Shown: positions 11,445 to 19,917 of the stretch, one piece after another | How the letters are laid out: the number at the start of each line of letters is the position of its first letter | How positions within the stretch are numbered: the first letter of the stretch is position 1 | Assembly (NCBI GenBank): GCA_009760885.1 | Contig: CM019714.1 | Span: 148,109 to 212,108, forward strand | Origin: Achatina immaculata | Lineage: Eukaryota; Mollusca; Gastropoda; Stylommatophora; Achatinidae | Reading direction: 5' to 3' | Length of the DNA: 64,000 nucleotides | Program-made: the position numbers and the translations under genes | Notes under the pieces: model-generated | The model's input: the letters and a program-made list of their open reading frames with translations, nothing else | What the model was told of the DNA's origin: nothing | Database searches by the model: none

Positions 11445-11880
11445 TTTAATGTGTTTTATATGAGTATTTCATGTGTTTTATATGAGTATTTCATGTGTTT
11501 TATATGAGTATTTCATGTGTTTTATATGAGTATATTTTATGTTGGTCACTTGATGAGAAGAAATGATCAGAGAATCCCAAAACAAGCTATCAAGTGGAAC
11601 ACAACAGGCCGAAGAAAAAGGGGCAGACCGCGGGAAACTCTGAAGAGGACATTATTAAGAGAGGCCAAGTTAACAAGCATAAAATCCTTTGATGAGGTTG
11701 AAAGACTCGCCGAAGACAGGAAAAATTGGTGAACTACTTTGCGAGCTCTATGTGACGTTTAACGGCACGGGAAGGATATAAGATATAAGATATGAGTATT
11801 TAATGTGTTTTATATGAGTATTTAATGTGTTTTATATGAGTATTTAATGTGTTTTATATGAGTATTTCATGTGTTTTACA
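11445..11880. repeat. 22-bp minisatellite split by a LINE insertion
   Basis: The unit is TGTTTTATATGAGTATTTCA plus TG. Four or five copies precede 11535 and four or five follow 11785. Between them sits a 5'-truncated family A LINE. Arm Q2 has the same array uninterrupted at about 61340-61395, so the LINE landed inside the array in Q1 only. Confidence 0.9.
11536..11790 (+). mobile_element. LINE family A, 3' fragment, private to arm Q1
   Basis: Encodes only the last 70 or so codons of the family A protein: YVGHLMRRNDQRIPKQAI, then TGRRKRGRPRETLKRTLL and EVERLAEDRKNW. This is followed by the family 3' UTR (AACGGCACGGGAAGGATATA) and tail. It is heavily 5'-truncated, as is normal for target-primed reverse transcription. 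Confidence 0.9.
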
Positions 11881-13205
11881 TACAGTCAAACTCTCTTAAT
11901 GTCAAATCCTGGGAGCGTCAAAATTTGGTGACATTAAAGGGTGTAGCCATTATGAGGTGGCCATTACAAGGGCTTTATCTTCACCAGTAGTGTCTCACAT
12001 TTGCTAGATTAAACACGTAACAAACAGCTGAATCTATCCTTAGAGGACATAAAATGTATTAATCACAATCTTAGTTATTAAATTATAGTATAGGTAACAC
12101 TAAATTCAATCAGCATCTGACTTTCAGCAGAAGAAGTAAAAAAATATGTGAGTTTGCCTTCTGTAATGATAACTGTTCTATTAATGAAAAGCCACTTAAG
12201 CTAACTACACATTAAAAACGTCATGCGTCACAGCATTTAAAACGTCCTGCGTTACAACATTTAAAACGTCCTGCGTCACAGCACTAAAACGACCTGCGTC
12301 ACAGCATTTAAAACATCCTGCGTCACAGCATTTAAAACGTCCTGCATCACAGCATTAAAACGTCCTGCGTCACAGCATTAAAACGCCCTACGTCACAGCA
12401 TTTAAAACGTCATGCGTCATAGCATTAAAAACGTCATGCGTCACAGCATTTAAAACGTCCTACGTAACAGCATTTAAAACGTCCTGCGTCACAGCATTAA
12501 AAACGTCCAGCGTTACACCATTTAAAACGTCCTGCTTCACGTCAGTTATACTGAAAATAAACAAGCGCAGTTTCTAAAGCTCTCACAGACTGAGCGTAAG
12601 AAATAGGTTTGATGGGCGTCTGGTCCCTGTCAGACTCACTGACATCATCAGTTCTATCCTCAGCCTGGCTGTCTGCCTTACTTTTACTGCAGCTAACCAT
12701 GCTCTCTTCCACTGAATGCATTTCAGTCCCCAGCAAACCGTCGTCAGTTGAAATGAAATGATCAAACGTAGCACACCCATCAGAAATTGCCGCCCACTCT
12801 TCTCCTGTGATCAAGTCCAGGGGAAAGTCACAAATATCCCAGGCATTTCTAATGATCACTTGCTCGGATAAGAAAGTAAAAATGTGACTTACAAAAGCAG
12901 ATCACATTCACTGACTGTCAGACGCTATTCTTGCAGCATGCCTAAAATTAATCGATGTCTTGATGTCGAACTCGACGACACGCTTTTGCTCCACACCACA
13001 CAGCACATGACGGACTGTTCACTTTCTGTACTGTTGCTTGAAGGCGTAAATGATACCTTGGACGTACAGCTGCAGCACGCTGGTTGTGTTAGTTGCCAGG
13101 AAAACAAGCTTTGTGGCCACCACATTGGTGACGTCAACATGCCCCAGACAGTTATGAACAAACAACAAAACTTTTCTGTTCACTCGGTTTATTTTATTGT
13201 CGAAA
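11881..13205 (-). pseudogene. Tigger/pogo transposase remnant, arm Q1 copy
   Basis: TcMar-Tigger transposases are DDD enzymes that cut and paste their own element. On the minus strand 13165-13025 reads RKVLLFVHNCLGHVDVTNVV and then TNTTSVLQLYVQG. The usual second catalytic Asp in LFVDN is His here, and the third, in the VLQPxDQG box, is replaced (YVQG). After a stop, 12859-12542 gives the C-terminal domain: AWDICDFPLDLITGEEWAAI, FDHFISTDDGLL, an acidic stretch and PISYAQSVRALETALVYF. The outer end at 11883 has a Tigger-like terminal repeat CAGTCAAACTCTCTTAATG after TA. The N-terminal DNA-binding half is missing, cut off by LINE E at about 13205. It is dead. Confidence 0.8.
12210..12545. repeat. 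24-bp minisatellite in the Tigger 3' region, Q1
   Basis: About thirteen copies of GCGTCACAGCATTTAAAACG plus TCCT. Arm Q2 has the same array with about six copies at 60885-61030. It directly follows the transposase stop codon and expanded or contracted after duplication. Confidence 0.92.
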
Positions 13206-13490
13206 GAAATGTTCCAGTCGTGTATAAGGAAATTAAAAGTAGAGTACAGACAGGAAACAAAATATTCTTTGTCTCGTAACACCTGTTAAAATCTAAAATC
13301 ATGTCCCAAAACACCAAGCGAACAATCTACACAAGTATAATAAGATCAGTCGTCATGTATGGATCAGAAACGTGAAGTAAAACACAGAAAGAGGAACAAC
13401 AATTGTAAGTCTTCGAGAACATGACACTAAGAAAAATCTTTGGCCCAGTAAAGTGTATCAACAGTGGAGAATGGAGAGCTAGAAAAAGCT
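13206..13490 (+). mobile_element. LINE E fragment inside Tigger (Q1)
   Basis: Reads KEIKSRVQTGNKIFFVS and, after a stop, KSKIMSQNTKRTIYTSIIR-type family E text. It breaks the Tigger transposase upstream of the LFVDN box. The identical junction occurs in arm Q2 near 60190, so this insertion predates the arm duplication. Confidence 0.8.
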
Positions 13491-13491
13491 T

Positions 13492-14888
13492 CTGTAGCAT
13501 AGCCTTGTAAGTAACGGATATTGTTGTTGTTGTTATTATTATTAATGAATATGGTTATGGAAATATGCAGTAAAGAAAATAGTAAAATCGAATAACGACA
13601 GAGAAAAGTAGGTCGAAAAAAGGAAAAGAACGGTATAGAACTTCCATGACACTAGAATAAGACGCTGACAAAAGTAAACCGTGACGCTGACATGTAGGTC
13701 CAGACAAAAGAAGGACGCCAGAAAGTGGATGGTCCAGTGATAATAAAGCAGTGACTGGACGTTGACACGAGTAAACAAAGCAGAAGAGACAAATAGAAAA
13801 GGCAGAGACAATGAAAAGCGAGGACACAATAAACCTCCGACACGAAATACAAGGTAATGATTTAGGTAAATAACATGTTGTATAGACGGAGTTGACACTT
13901 GACACGCGGCGAGACGCGGTTGTACACGGGTTTTTAAACAGAGCGACAAACTGGGCCAGCTGACCAATTAAATATTTAGAGGTATGGCCTATTGGACAAT
14001 TGACTTACGACATATAAGTAACGGGGTAGTTTGAATGATGGACAATCAGAACGCTCATGGGAACCAGTGGACATCTGAAGGGTGGAGCCAAAATACTTAT
14101 TGGTTAATCCACCAAGCTGCACTTGAAGATAAAAGGTGAACGGAGAAGTATGAAGGGAAATAGAACGAAGAAAGAAGAGGAACCAAGTAGAGGGGGAACA
14201 AGGAAGAAGTAGACGAGAGGAGACCGAGGACGGAAGAACAAGGACAGTCAGTGAACTGAGACCGGTCCAGACAAGAGAAGAAGAGCAGTAAGACACACCA
14301 GAGAAGACATGAGAGAGAAAGAAGACGTAAGTAACGACAGTTGGAATAGATGGACAATTAGAGCAATAGATACTCAGGAAAAGCAGTTTTGAAGAAGTAG
14401 TTTTAAGACAGATTGAATCTGTGTTTCAAGTGATTCAAGTGATATGAATATTTATGACTTTGAAACTTCGAGTTCAGTGATTTAGTCGTGTAACTGATTG
14501 ACCACGTATTTCAAATGGAATATAGTAAGAGTTTAGAATTCTCCTCTTATCAAATGTGTAGAACATTGTGAAATAGGAGAAAATAGAGAAATACTGTATG
14601 TAGAGTATGATGGTTTGATACTGATGTGCTTCATCGACGAAACTAACCAAGAATATGTGATATTACATCTTAGTACAAGAGATGTTGTGAATTCTAAGTC
14701 GAAAATCATATCTGTCAGAATTAAATGAAATCAGTAGAGAACATTTCATCGGACTTGCTGTGGTTTAGCGAATGTTGTAATATTTGTGAAACATCGATGT
14801 GCTATGATCAGAGAACCAAAGAACAGTTCTACTATCAGTCATCGACATTGTTATAATTCTTTAAAACACAGCAAGTAATAAACATCTT
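13492..14888 (+). repeat. Unit K, LTR-like repeat of about 1.4 kb (Q1)
   Basis: It interrupts LINE E: the LINE reads up to GAGCTAGAAA at about 13490 and resumes at CAGATTACGTCGGTTG near 14905. There is no convincing ORF; open frames on the minus strand are pyrimidine-rich shadows. Near its right end AGTAATAAACATC provides a polyadenylation-like signal. A second copy is in Q2 (55066-56455, inverse) and a diverged third copy at 62580-63040. It may be a solo LTR, but I could not fix TG/CA ends or a target duplication. Confidence 0.65.
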
Positions 14889-15045
14889 GAAACAGAACAG
14901 ATTACGTCGGTTGGATCATGTATAATGAATGATAGATTAAAACGATTTATGTAGAGGAAGGAAACAAGACCAAAATCAAGAGGTCGAGCAAGGCAGACGG
15001 AGGGACAATATGGAAGAGGATATAAAGGATATGATAATATGGTGA
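14889..15045 (+). mobile_element. LINE E 3' segment beyond unit K (Q1)
   Basis: Resumes family E with ACAGATTACGTCGGTTGGAT (reading NRLRWL) and a purine-rich GRP region ending near ATGGAAGAGGATATAAAGG. The partner in Q2 is at about 54900-55065. Confidence 0.7.
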
Positions 15046-15094
15046 TTTACTGAGCAAAATATTTGAATTTTACGTTGTTTCGCAGATATGTACA

Positions 15095-15098
15095 GTAT

Positions 15099-15160
<62 letters not shown>
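15095..15160. repeat. (TA)n microsatellite
   Basis: A TA run of about 50 bases preceded by TACATATATACA. In Q2 the matching position holds a TA run at about 53925-53960, beside a mariner that Q1 lacks. Confidence 0.95.
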
Positions 15161-15163
<3 letters not shown>

Positions 15164-15576
15164 AAATATAAAAATATTTTGGCTTCTAAAATATCCACTG
15201 TTACAAGTATCCATTTGACGCATTGGACCTAATTGCCGCGGATATGTGGGAATAACCGGTTGACAAAAACAAAATGTTGCAGTACAACTGAGGGCTGAAT
15301 AATGTTTCATAAGTTTCAAAACGAACTTCTTCTGTCTGTCTAATAAGTACATTCTCTTGGGGAATCTTTGTTGTATATTAACATATATTTCGCATAATGT
15401 ATCGAAAAATTATTCAGTGTTTTTTAAACATCGCTGTAGGGAATATGCACTTGAAGTATAAACTGATTTGTATTTATTTGGGCGAGAAATTTCATAATCG
15501 TGAAATACTGATTTCTTTCTTGTTTGCATTTAAATTGCAACTTTAAATTATGATCTTAAAATAAAAACTCCAGCCC

Positions 15577-15584
15577 TTTAAAAG
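15577..15584 (+). promoter_or_regulatory. Candidate TATA-type box for the signal-peptide exon
   Basis: TTTAAAAG lies 55 bases before the ATG at 15639, a spacing that fits a core promoter with a short 5' UTR. The block 15470-15640 is conserved in Q2 (about 53430-53620, inverse) and in a weaker third copy at 33800-34060. Assignment is by position and conservation only. Confidence 0.4.
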
Positions 15585-15638
15585 ATAAAAGCACGTAAGA
15601 TCCAACATTATTCCTGCACACCAATCTACAGAGCAGCA

Positions 15639-15705
15639 ATGACGTTGAGAGATTTTGTTATTCTTCTGATGTCGTGTGCCTTGTTTGGACATGGCCAGTC
15701 TACAG
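15639..15705 (+). CDS. Probable first exon of a secreted protein (signal peptide)
   Basis: The ATG opens 22 codons, MTLRDFVILLMSCALFGHGQ followed by ST, then a strong splice donor CTACAG|GTAAGATA. The hydrophobic core FVILLMSCALFG followed by small residues is a textbook signal peptide, so the product would enter the secretory pathway. The exon is 67 bases and leaves a phase-1 intron, common after signal-peptide exons. A TATA-like box sits 55 bases upstream. The continuous 61-codon frame past the donor ends at 15824 and looks like intron. Two degenerate copies of the same promoter-exon module exist in the window. The second exon is not certain; 28016-28196 is a distant candidate. It could be a relic if downstream exons are lost. 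Confidence 0.55.
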
Positions 15706-15903
15706 GTAAGATACATTATATATCAATACTCAATGTTATTTTACGAGAAAATGAAATGGACAATGCGGTTCTGTGGACGGAAAATTCCCTAGCTGAAAAG
15801 GACAAGGTAAACGGAAATCATTAAATAACTGAAAAACTTAAGCGAATTAAATAAATTTATAGGTAGCAAATGCGCACGTCTATAACAATCCAGTATTCCT
15901 TTC

Positions 15904-16835
15904 ATGTCAGTTAGTGAAGTTTACAGTTATCTTTCATCTTTAAAGAACAACAACACAGCAGGGTTTGATGAAATTAGCAACGAGATACTACGCTACTCAG
16001 CCCAAGTAATTACAGATACACTTACATACATTTACAATCAAAGCATTGCAGATTGTCTTTTTCCTCAGGCTTTTAAAATTGTAAAGATATATCCCCTTTT
16101 CAAATCTAGTTCAGAGAAGAATTCCTCAAGCTATAGACCAATGTCGATTCTATCAACTCTGTCAAAATCCATAGAAAAACACATACAAAACAACAACCTT
16201 ACTACACATGCAAGAAAATCATTTGATTGTTGACTGTCAGTCAGGTTTTGGGCCAAAACATTCCTGCCAGCAAAACAAAATCCATGCTCATTACAATATG
16301 ACAGAAGTTAACATATTCACTAACAACAACACTACAGCTTCATGCTGGAAAATTACATACAGAGAATGTTAGTGAACATAAAACTCTAAGTCTCATGATC
16401 GACCACCACCTCAGCTGAAATCATCATGTAGACAATCTAACCAAACTCATTGCACAAAAAGTTTACCAATCTACTAAAATTAAACATTTTCTTGACATAG
16501 ACACCAGAAGAATATATTACATATCACAGATACAAACACACTTGGATTACTGCTCCATAGTCTGTGATGGTTGTTCCATATCAAACATGAAAAGACTTTA
16601 CTCACTTCAAAAACGAGCAGTAAGTCTTATGGATGACAAACAAAAAGCACATATTACAAATAAAGACAAACATCTGAAGAGATTTCTTTTAAACAAGGCC
16701 AAGTTAATTCATACAATTCTACCAATGCTCTACCTTATCTTTGGTCGTTGTTCAATTCCAACCCAAAACACAGTCCACGCTTAAGCAGTTGTATTCTCTC
16801 AAAACTAAGGCTTGATATATTTCTTAAAAAGCTTC
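15904..16835 (+). pseudogene. LINE family C (jockey/CR1-like) reverse transcriptase, part 1
   Basis: 15904-16233 reads SYLSSLKNNNTAGFDEISNE, then YRPMSILSTLSKSIEKHIQ, the N-terminal RT blocks of jockey/CR1-like elements. After a frameshift near 16230 the text QSGFGPKHSCQ follows. The catalytic YADD region is deleted (about 16290-16380). Sequence resumes with QTHLDYCSIVCDGCSISNMK and LYSLQKRAVSLM at about 16530. The frame then runs to 16835, where a SINE interrupts it. Compared with copy 45665-46993 a central several-hundred-base block is missing. Inactive. Confidence 0.8.
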
Positions 16836-16837
16836 TT

Positions 16838-17116
16838 TTATCAGCGGCCTCGTTGTCCGAGAGGTTGAGCGCTCGGTTTGCTAATCTGGTGGTACCAGGT
16901 TCAGTCCCAGCGGTGGGATTTTTTCTGGTACACACCAAAAAAGCCCCGGGGTTGACCCAGCCTCTAAAAATGGGTACCAGAGAATCTGGGAAGATAAAGC
17001 TGCCAGGCGTGATACTGACCACATCACACTTTCATGTGCCGAAGGTCATGGAAAATACGGGCCTAACACCGTATTACCCAACGCTTTAATGGCGTGGAAA
17101 CGGGAAATTTACATTT
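16838..17116 (+). mobile_element. tRNA-derived SINE, copy 1, inside LINE C
   Basis: The head resembles a tRNA gene: an A-box-like TGTCCGAGAGG at about 16853 and a B-box GGTTCAGTCCC at about 16899. A shared body follows (CCCGGGGTTGACCCAGCCTC, GGGTACCAGAGAA, CACTTTCATGTGCC), ending in a T-rich run at about 17107. It splits the LINE C frame between KKLLLS and SYSAAHLW. A second copy in inverse lies at 38275-38545. A target duplication is not clear. RNA polymerase III would use the two boxes. Confidence 0.85.
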
Positions 17117-17555
17117 TTTTTCTCTTACTCGGCTGCCCACCTTTGGAATGCCCTACCAACTGATGTAAAACTTACAAGTAATATTCGTTCTTATAACTTT
17201 AAACTTTGTCAACATCTGTTTGATACGGACTATATGCCCCCCTAAGCATAGTCTAAAATAGTTTAAAATATGTCTCGATTGTTGCAATTATTAGCAGCTT
17301 TTCTATAAATTTTAGTTTTGAATGAATGTAAGAATGCAAGTTTCTTTCATGTTGTTTAATAAATCAGAGTGTGGAGTGTATGGACAAGAGATATGTTTAT
17401 TATTTATTTATGTAATCATTTAATTGTGTCTTTATGATTGGTAATGCTCATTAACAAATGTTGAATGCCTTTGACTGAATGAAAGCTGTATGATGAAGGG
17501 CAAAAAAGTTAGACAGGTCTGTGTGACCAATTATTAACCCTTTGAAAAAAAAGAA
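17117..17555 (+). pseudogene. LINE family C, C-terminus and 3' UTR beyond the SINE
   Basis: The frame resumes as YSAAHLWNALPTDVKLTSNI and ends FDTDYMPP and stop at about 17245, matching the end of the minus-strand copy (YSAAHLWSTLPSYIK, VDYMPP). The 3' UTR carries GGTCTGTGTGACCAATT-type text shared with that copy at about 45735-45755. Confidence 0.85.
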
Positions 17556-17639
17556 TGTCCGTTAATTGGTTTGTTCCTTATGTCTGTCTCTACCTGTTTG
17601 TATCCATGTATATCTATTTGTCTGTCTGACTGACTGTCT

Positions 17640-17827
17640 GTCGTGTGCAGGAAATCTGCAGCCCCATCGTTAGGATAGAGTCCGCCGTCTTCTCCAGGTT
17701 TGAGTGTGAGTCCCGCAGCTTTTCTTTCAGCTCCTCTCCCTCGGGCCAGATCTCTGCTCGGAGGTTTGAGTGTGAGGCCCACAGCTTTTCTTTCAGCTCC
17801 TCTCCTTCGGGCCAGATCTCTGGTCGG
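17640..17827 (-). CDS. Candidate host exon: 22-residue repeats, coiled-coil-like
   Basis: On the minus strand an acceptor-like tract TTCACTGTGTGTCTCCGACCAG ends at about 17828. It is followed by an open frame with two 22-residue repeats containing EIWPEGEELKEKL, ASHSNLR or DSHSNLE, then KTADSILTMGLQISC. Heptad-like Leu spacing suggests a coiled coil. The two repeats are 66-bp direct repeats at about 17696-17827. They are GC-richer than their surroundings and match no mobile element seen here. Other frames are also open, so the frame choice is inference. The gene is not recognised. It may be one exon of an extracellular coiled-coil protein. Confidence 0.35.
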
Positions 17828-17851
17828 AGACACACAGTGAAGTTGAGGAGA

Positions 17852-19915
17852 TAGGTGTAGATGAATTATGGAAATCTTACAGCACAGCCATAATCACAGC
17901 AGCAAAAGCATGTGCTGGACTGAATAAAACCAAATAGAAAAGCATGGATATCAGAAAAAACATGGAAGTATATACATGAAAGACGAGCAGTGAAATTAGA
18001 CAAGTTGAATGCAAAAACAGATCTTGGAAAAGATCTGGTGAAAGTAACATACAAAGAACTAGACAAGAAAGTAAAAACTTCAGCTAGAAGGGATACAAGA
18101 AAATATATAGACAATATAGCGAAAGAGTATGAAAAAGTAGCAAAGACAGGAGACAGCAAAACTTTATGTAACATAGAAGAGAGGCTAACAGGTACTATTA
18201 CATCGAAAGAAAAACCAATCCTTAGCAAAACTGGAAACCTATTAACATCAAATAAAGACCAAAAGCAAAGATGGGCTGAACACTTCCAAGAAATACTTAA
18301 TCGACCACACCCAAAAGAATTGTTAAACCTTGAAACCGACTAACCAGCCCTACAACTAAATGTCAACCTAGATGATATTAAATTGCATGAAATTGAAACA
18401 GCAGTGAATTTAATGGCTAACAACAAAGCTGCAGGTGAAGATGAAATAACACTCGAAATGCTAAAAGCTATCAATAGTGACAACATGAGACAACTACAGA
18501 GTATGTTTAACAAGATTTGGAAAGAAGAAAAGGTCCCTTCTAATTGGAAAAAAGGAATCATTGTTAAAATACTAAAAATAGGCAACCTTAGTGATTGTAA
18601 CAACTGGAGAGGAGTAACCTTAATATCAGTTGTGTCAAAAGTATTTGTATTTTGCAAGGTCATTTTGAATATTCTTAAAGATATAGTGGATACAGCAATG
18701 AGAGAAGGACAAGCAGGATTTCGAAAAGGAGAACTGTCTCGAATAGACCTTTACTCTAAGAATAATACTTGAAGAACATATTGAAAAGCAGAAAACATTA
18801 ATACTGAACTTCACAAACTTTAAAAAGACATTTGATAGCATACACAGGGATTCATTGTGGAGTATTTTAAGTCTATATGGAATACCATCTAAAATTGTCA
18901 ACATCGTTAAGGACTTCTACAATGGATATGTTTGTGCAGTCAAAACAGAAGAAGGGATGAGTGAATGGTTCCAGAATGAAACAGGTGTGAAACAAGGATG
19001 TATACTGGCTCTTTTACTTTTTTGGGATTACAATAGACGTCATAATGAAAGAAATGCTTCACAGGTAACACAGGTATTGACTGGGTACATGGAACCCAAC
19101 TAGATGATCTTGATGTTGCTGATGACATAACTCTTATCAGTAACAATGTGAATCCATGCAAGAAAAAAACAGATAGCCTGTCCTCACTCGCTAGCAAAAT
19201 AGGACTTGAAATTAACAAGGACAAAACAAAAATAATGAAAATTCCATTAATCAAAATGGAAAAAATACATATATGAGGGACAGATATTGAAGACGTCAAT
19301 CAATTTGCATACCTTGGCAGTTACAAAGACCAGAATGGTGACTCTAGAAAGGAAGTTAGAATCAGAATTGCAAAATCAACATCGATCATCAAGAACTTTG
19401 AGAACATATGGAATTCAAAAGTTATAACCGCAAAAACCATATTAAGACTATTCAATTCAAATGTAATATCCACCCTCATTTATGCGTGCGAAAGCTGGAA
19501 AAAAGCTAAAGAAATAGAAAAGAAATTAGACTCTTTTGAAAACAAATGCCTAAGGAAAATACTCAGCATCAAGTGGAACGAATTTAAGAGCAATGCAGAG
19601 ATAAGACAGATGACTGAACAACAACCAGTCTCATGGACTCATGGGTGATCAAGACAAGGAGATGGACATACGTTGGTCACTTGATGAGAAGATCAGAGAA
19701 TCCCAAAACAAGCTATCAAGTGGAACACAACAGGCCAAAGAAAAAGAGGCAGACCGCGTGAAACTCTGAAGAGGACAATGTTAAGAGAGGTCACATTAAC
19801 AGGTATAAAATTCCTTGATGAGGTTGAAAGACTCGCCGAAGACAGGAAAATTTAGTGAACTACATTGCGAGCCCTATGTGATGTTTAACGGCACGGGAAG
19901 GATATAAGATAAGAT
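17852..19915 (+). pseudogene. LINE family A, second copy, broken by frameshifts
   Basis: A longer but decayed relative of the copy at 204-1700. 17990-18343 encodes the linker before the RT domain (KLDKLNAKTDLGKDLVKVTY). 18383-18772 encodes the first RT blocks (ETAVNLMANNKAAGEDEITL, NLSDCNNWRGVTLISVVS). 18855-19103 covers the middle, with GVKQGCILALLLF (SP changed to AL). The active site near 19110 reads DVADDITLIS, so FADD has become VADD. C-terminal GHLMRR and RGRPRETLKRT are present. The tail GGATATAAGATAAGATATAA ends at 19915, exactly where a minisatellite starts. Confidence 0.88.
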
Positions 19916-19917
19916 AT

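Larger units (their letters stand above)
7463..15676 (+). repeat. Large inverted repeat, arm Q1
   Basis: The complement of this arm is found at 53396-63427. Matched blocks in order are 7463-7850 with 63045-63426, about 9905-10085 with 62400-62570, 10360-10660 with 62200-62400, 10700-11530 with 61400-62150, 11881-13490 with 59925-61340, 13492-14888 with 55066-56455 plus 59905-59925, and 15165-15676 with 53396-53900. Some coding blocks look about 97 percent identical by eye and unit K about 90 percent. The stretch 7850-9900 has no partner. The inner limit falls inside the signal-peptide exon at 15639. Confidence 0.9.

Noticed and set aside
13542..14357. Several minus-strand open frames in unit K (Ser/Leu-rich)
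   Set aside because: They overlap in three frames, follow purine-rich composition, and the equivalents in Q2 break differently.
16838..16915. Functional tRNA gene
   Set aside because: Boxes are tRNA-like, but the acceptor stem does not pair and the unit continues into a SINE body that recurs at 38275.
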